A DNA stretch of 7,130 bases from Faecalimonas sp. (lineage in GTDB: Bacteria; Bacillota_A; Clostridia; Lachnospirales; Lachnospiraceae). Of the stretch, positions 5,107-7,130 are shown in pieces (within the stretch, counting starts at the first letter, position 1; each line of letters opens with the position of its first letter). The stretch spans positions 1 through 7,130 of the forward strand of contig JAPFCT010000061.1 in the NCBI GenBank assembly GCA_026169575.1, read 5' to 3'. The translations under genes were made by a program, and so were the position numbers. The notes below the pieces were generated by a model, which worked only from the letters and a program-made list of their open reading frames with translations, had not been told where the DNA came from and ran no database searches.

Positions 5107-7130
5107 ATGAAGAGAAAACAAGTTGTAGCATTTCTGTTATGTGGAACACTGACATTAGGTGCGGCAACTCCTGTTATGGCAGCAGAGCCGGAGCCGGCTG
5201 TTGAAAAAACAGTAGAAGCAGGGCAGCAGGAAAGTCAGGAGATAAAGCCGGAAGTTACTGGGCCGGACGCTGGGGTTTCCCAGGAGACAGCGAAAGAAAC
5301 ACAAAAATCTGAGGAAATGAAAGTTCAGGAAGAGCCGGCTGCAGATCCGGTTGTACAAGGGCAGGAAGAAACAAAACCGCAGGAAGAGAACGGTACAGTA
5401 GCAGAAGAAGCAAAGCAGGGAACTCCGGAGGCTCCGCTGAAGGATCTGGCGTTAATGAGTAAGAATCTGACAGAGCTGGTGAATCAGGTAGAAACATTTT
5501 ATTCACAAATGTCAGAGAAGGAAAAAGCAGCGATTTCAGAAATCACCGGAAGTTCTGTTGATGTTTCCGGTAAGCTTGCCCAGTTAAAAGGAGCAGTATC
5601 CGAGACAACGTTAAGTGTTTTGGTACAGAATCTTCCGCCGGAAGAGGCCACAGCGGTTTTAGATGTCTATGAAGAGCAATTTGTTATGGAAGTAGATAAT
5701 CTGAAGAAAATATTACAAGATGCAAAGAATTATGTGTCAGATTATGAAGCGTACCTGACAGAAAATCTGACTATTTTGCGGCGCCAGTTAGAATCTATTC
5801 TGGCAACGAACCCGGAATTATTCATGGACGATTATCTTGTACAAATTCAGAGTTATTATGAGAAAGCGATTGCTTTTTCGGCAAATAATAACAGTCCGGA
5901 AGAGATTATAAAGCTTTTTGATGAAGCCATGGCTTATGCGGATGACATGGAAAAGCATCTGAATCCGGCAGTCCTGGAAGATGGTATAAAAGCAGGCGCT
6001 GCATTTGCAGGCTTTCTGAAGAGTGCACCGGCTTCTATGGCAGGCCAGACAGCATACAGTCTGGGTGGAGGAGACGTTTATACATATCAGAGAGTGGCAG
6101 ATGAACTGGCGCCGGACGCTGCTTCCTATGGACAGCAATTGCTGGAGGAATATAAGAATGGGCAGCTTTCTTATGCCAGCCTGTCTGATTATAATACATA
6201 CTATTATGAGAATGTAATGAATGCATACCAGAATGTTTCGGCAACAATTTTAAAAGAGGTCAGTGAGACTGTAGAAGGGGCGAATGCCATTGGATATGCC
6301 GGAGCAGAAAAAGAGAACTATGAGACCGCATTGCAGGAATATCAGTCTGTGTTTGCAGCAAAGAACTACGGCGCTCTTTCCGGCGCGGCAGATAAACTTC
6401 AAAAGGCAGCAGATGCATATGCTCTTGCAGCAGAAAAGTATGCAAAAGAAGAGGGAGCAAAGCAGTTCGCAGACTTAAAAGAGCAGTTAGTGAAAATCCA
6501 GAATGATATAAAAGAGCATTCTGAGTACTATCAGGAGACTTATCTCAAGGAAGTGACAGAGATGATCGCAAAAATGGATGCGGCAGATCTGGATACGATG
6601 AGTGGACGTGATATCATTCAGATGGTTACTGATGCAAAAGCAGTTGCTGTAAAACAAGGCTCCAGCTATTCTGAAAAACTGACGGATCTTGTAGCAGATG
6701 CTGACAGTATGGTTACAAGCGCCCGGGCATGGTGGGAGTATCTTTCGGAAGAACTGAAAAGCAAGGATCCATATCAGGAAGCGGTTGAGATGACAAATGC
6801 TCTGTCAGAGGCACTGCAGACTTCCAATGGGGTATATGATTTAGAACAGCTCACTGCGGCATACGAGAAGTTTGCTTCTGATTATGCGAAAACAGATGGA
6901 AAACTTCAGACAGCAGCAAAGGCAGTCGCGCAGTATGTGCTGGATCAGGCAGAAAACGTATATGCGGAGGAATTAAAAAAAGAACATACAGAAGGTGTTC
7001 TGAAGGCTTTTGGAGATGCAATCGAAAATCTGAAAAAACAGATCGAAAAATGGGATTTTAATGGTACACGTTCAGCCGTTGAAGCAGTGAAAGCAGCAGA
7101 AAATTCCTTATTAAATGATAAGCCTGTGAA
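5107..7130 (+). CDS. Large secreted Ala/Glu-rich helical protein, 3' end cut by window edge
   Basis: The frame is open for 674 codons from the ATG at 5107 to the right edge with no stop. Residues 1-26 form a Sec signal peptide (MKRK start, hydrophobic core, cleavage after VMA or MAA). The Cys at 12 lies inside the core and is not in a lipobox. Residues 27 to about 110 are an acidic Glu/Gln/Pro/Lys-rich linker, probably disordered. From about 111 on, the chain is almost entirely predicted helix: many Ala, Glu, Lys, Tyr and Leu, few Gly or Pro, and no Cys. Segments at 430-480 and 599-655 look like long coiled-coil or helical-bundle stretches. I do not recognise the family. It may be a surface fibril, an adhesin or a ligand-binding protein; any anchor would lie beyond the window. 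It has its own promoter and follows the protease gene by 390 bases. Base composition looks richer in GC than in the flippase. Confidence 0.85.
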   Translation, partial: MKRKQVVAFLLCGTLTLGAATPVMAAEPEPAVEKTVEAGQQESQEIKPEVTGPDAGVSQETAKETQKSEEMKVQEEPAADPVVQGQEETKPQEENGTVAEEAKQGTPEAPLKDLALMSKNLTELVNQVETFYSQMSEKEKAAISEITGSSVDVSGKLAQLKGAVSETTLSVLVQNLPPEEATAVLDVYEEQFVMEVDNLKKILQDAKNYVSDYEAYLTENLTILRRQLESILATNPELFMDDYLVQIQSYYEKAIAFSANNNSPEEIIKLFDEAMAYADDMEKHLNPAVLEDGIKAGAAFAGFLKSAPASMAGQTAYSLGGGDVYTYQRVADELAPDAASYGQQLLEEYKNGQLSYASLSDYNTYYYENVMNAYQNVSATILKEVSETVEGANAIGYAGAEKENYETALQEYQSVFAAKNYGALSGAADKLQKAADAYALAAEKYAKEEGAKQFADLKEQLVKIQNDIKEHSEYYQETYLKEVTEMIAKMDAADLDTMSGRDIIQMVTDAKAVAVKQGSSYSEKLTDLVADADSMVTSARAWWEYLSEELKSKDPYQEAVEMTNALSEALQTSNGVYDLEQLTAAYEKFASDYAKTDGKLQTAAKAVAQYVLDQAENVYAEELKKEHTEGVLKAFGDAIENLKKQIEKWDFNGTRSAVEAVKAAENSLLNDKPV

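Noticed and set aside
5255..5506. 83-codon - strand frame rich in Leu and Pro
   Set aside because: It is the antisense image of the Glu/Gln/Pro-rich linker of the helical protein.
6023..6478. Several + and - strand frames of 64-70 codons
   Set aside because: They overlap the continuous helical-protein frame, lack ribosome sites and have unlikely composition (many Met, His, Gln).

Overview
The window looks like chromosome of a low-GC Gram-positive gut Clostridia species, most likely in the Lachnospiraceae. The reasons are the strong AGGAG(G) ribosome sites, AT-rich third positions, Sec signal peptides with Gram-positive character, and the protein families present. This assignment is an inference; no rRNA or other marker gene is present. 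All four genes are on the + strand.

Layout. Bases 2-952 are the 3' part of a polysaccharide flippase of the MOP/Wzx type, cut by the left edge. Nineteen bases later is a secreted CAP/SCP-domain protein (972-2474) with a bacterial Ig-like middle and two Fn3-like C-terminal repeats. After 133 bases comes the centrepiece (2608-4716): a secreted cysteine protease whose catalytic region matches the IdeS/Mac immunoglobulin-degrading family (MEROPS C66), with Lys119, Cys130, His288, Asp310 and Asp312 all in place. Unlike streptococcal IdeS, it carries two InlB-type B-repeats and the same pair of Fn3-like repeats found in the CAP protein. A 390-base intergenic region (4717-5106) holds a weak candidate terminator, a perfect 10-base palindrome and an extended -10 promoter with a dyad in its spacer. 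It leads to a large secreted, Ala/Glu-rich helical protein (5107 to the right edge), open for 674 codons with no stop.

How they may work together. The flippase suggests the end of a surface-polysaccharide locus. The CAP protein and the IdeS-like protease share a C-terminal module (87 of 93 residues identical in the last repeat) and neither has an LPXTG motif, so the module may place both at the same site on the cell envelope or on a shared ligand. An IdeS-type protease in a gut commensal suggests a system acting on host immunoglobulin. The helical protein next door could be a binding partner, by analogy with paired antibody-binding and antibody-cleaving proteins of mycoplasmas, but only its position supports that.
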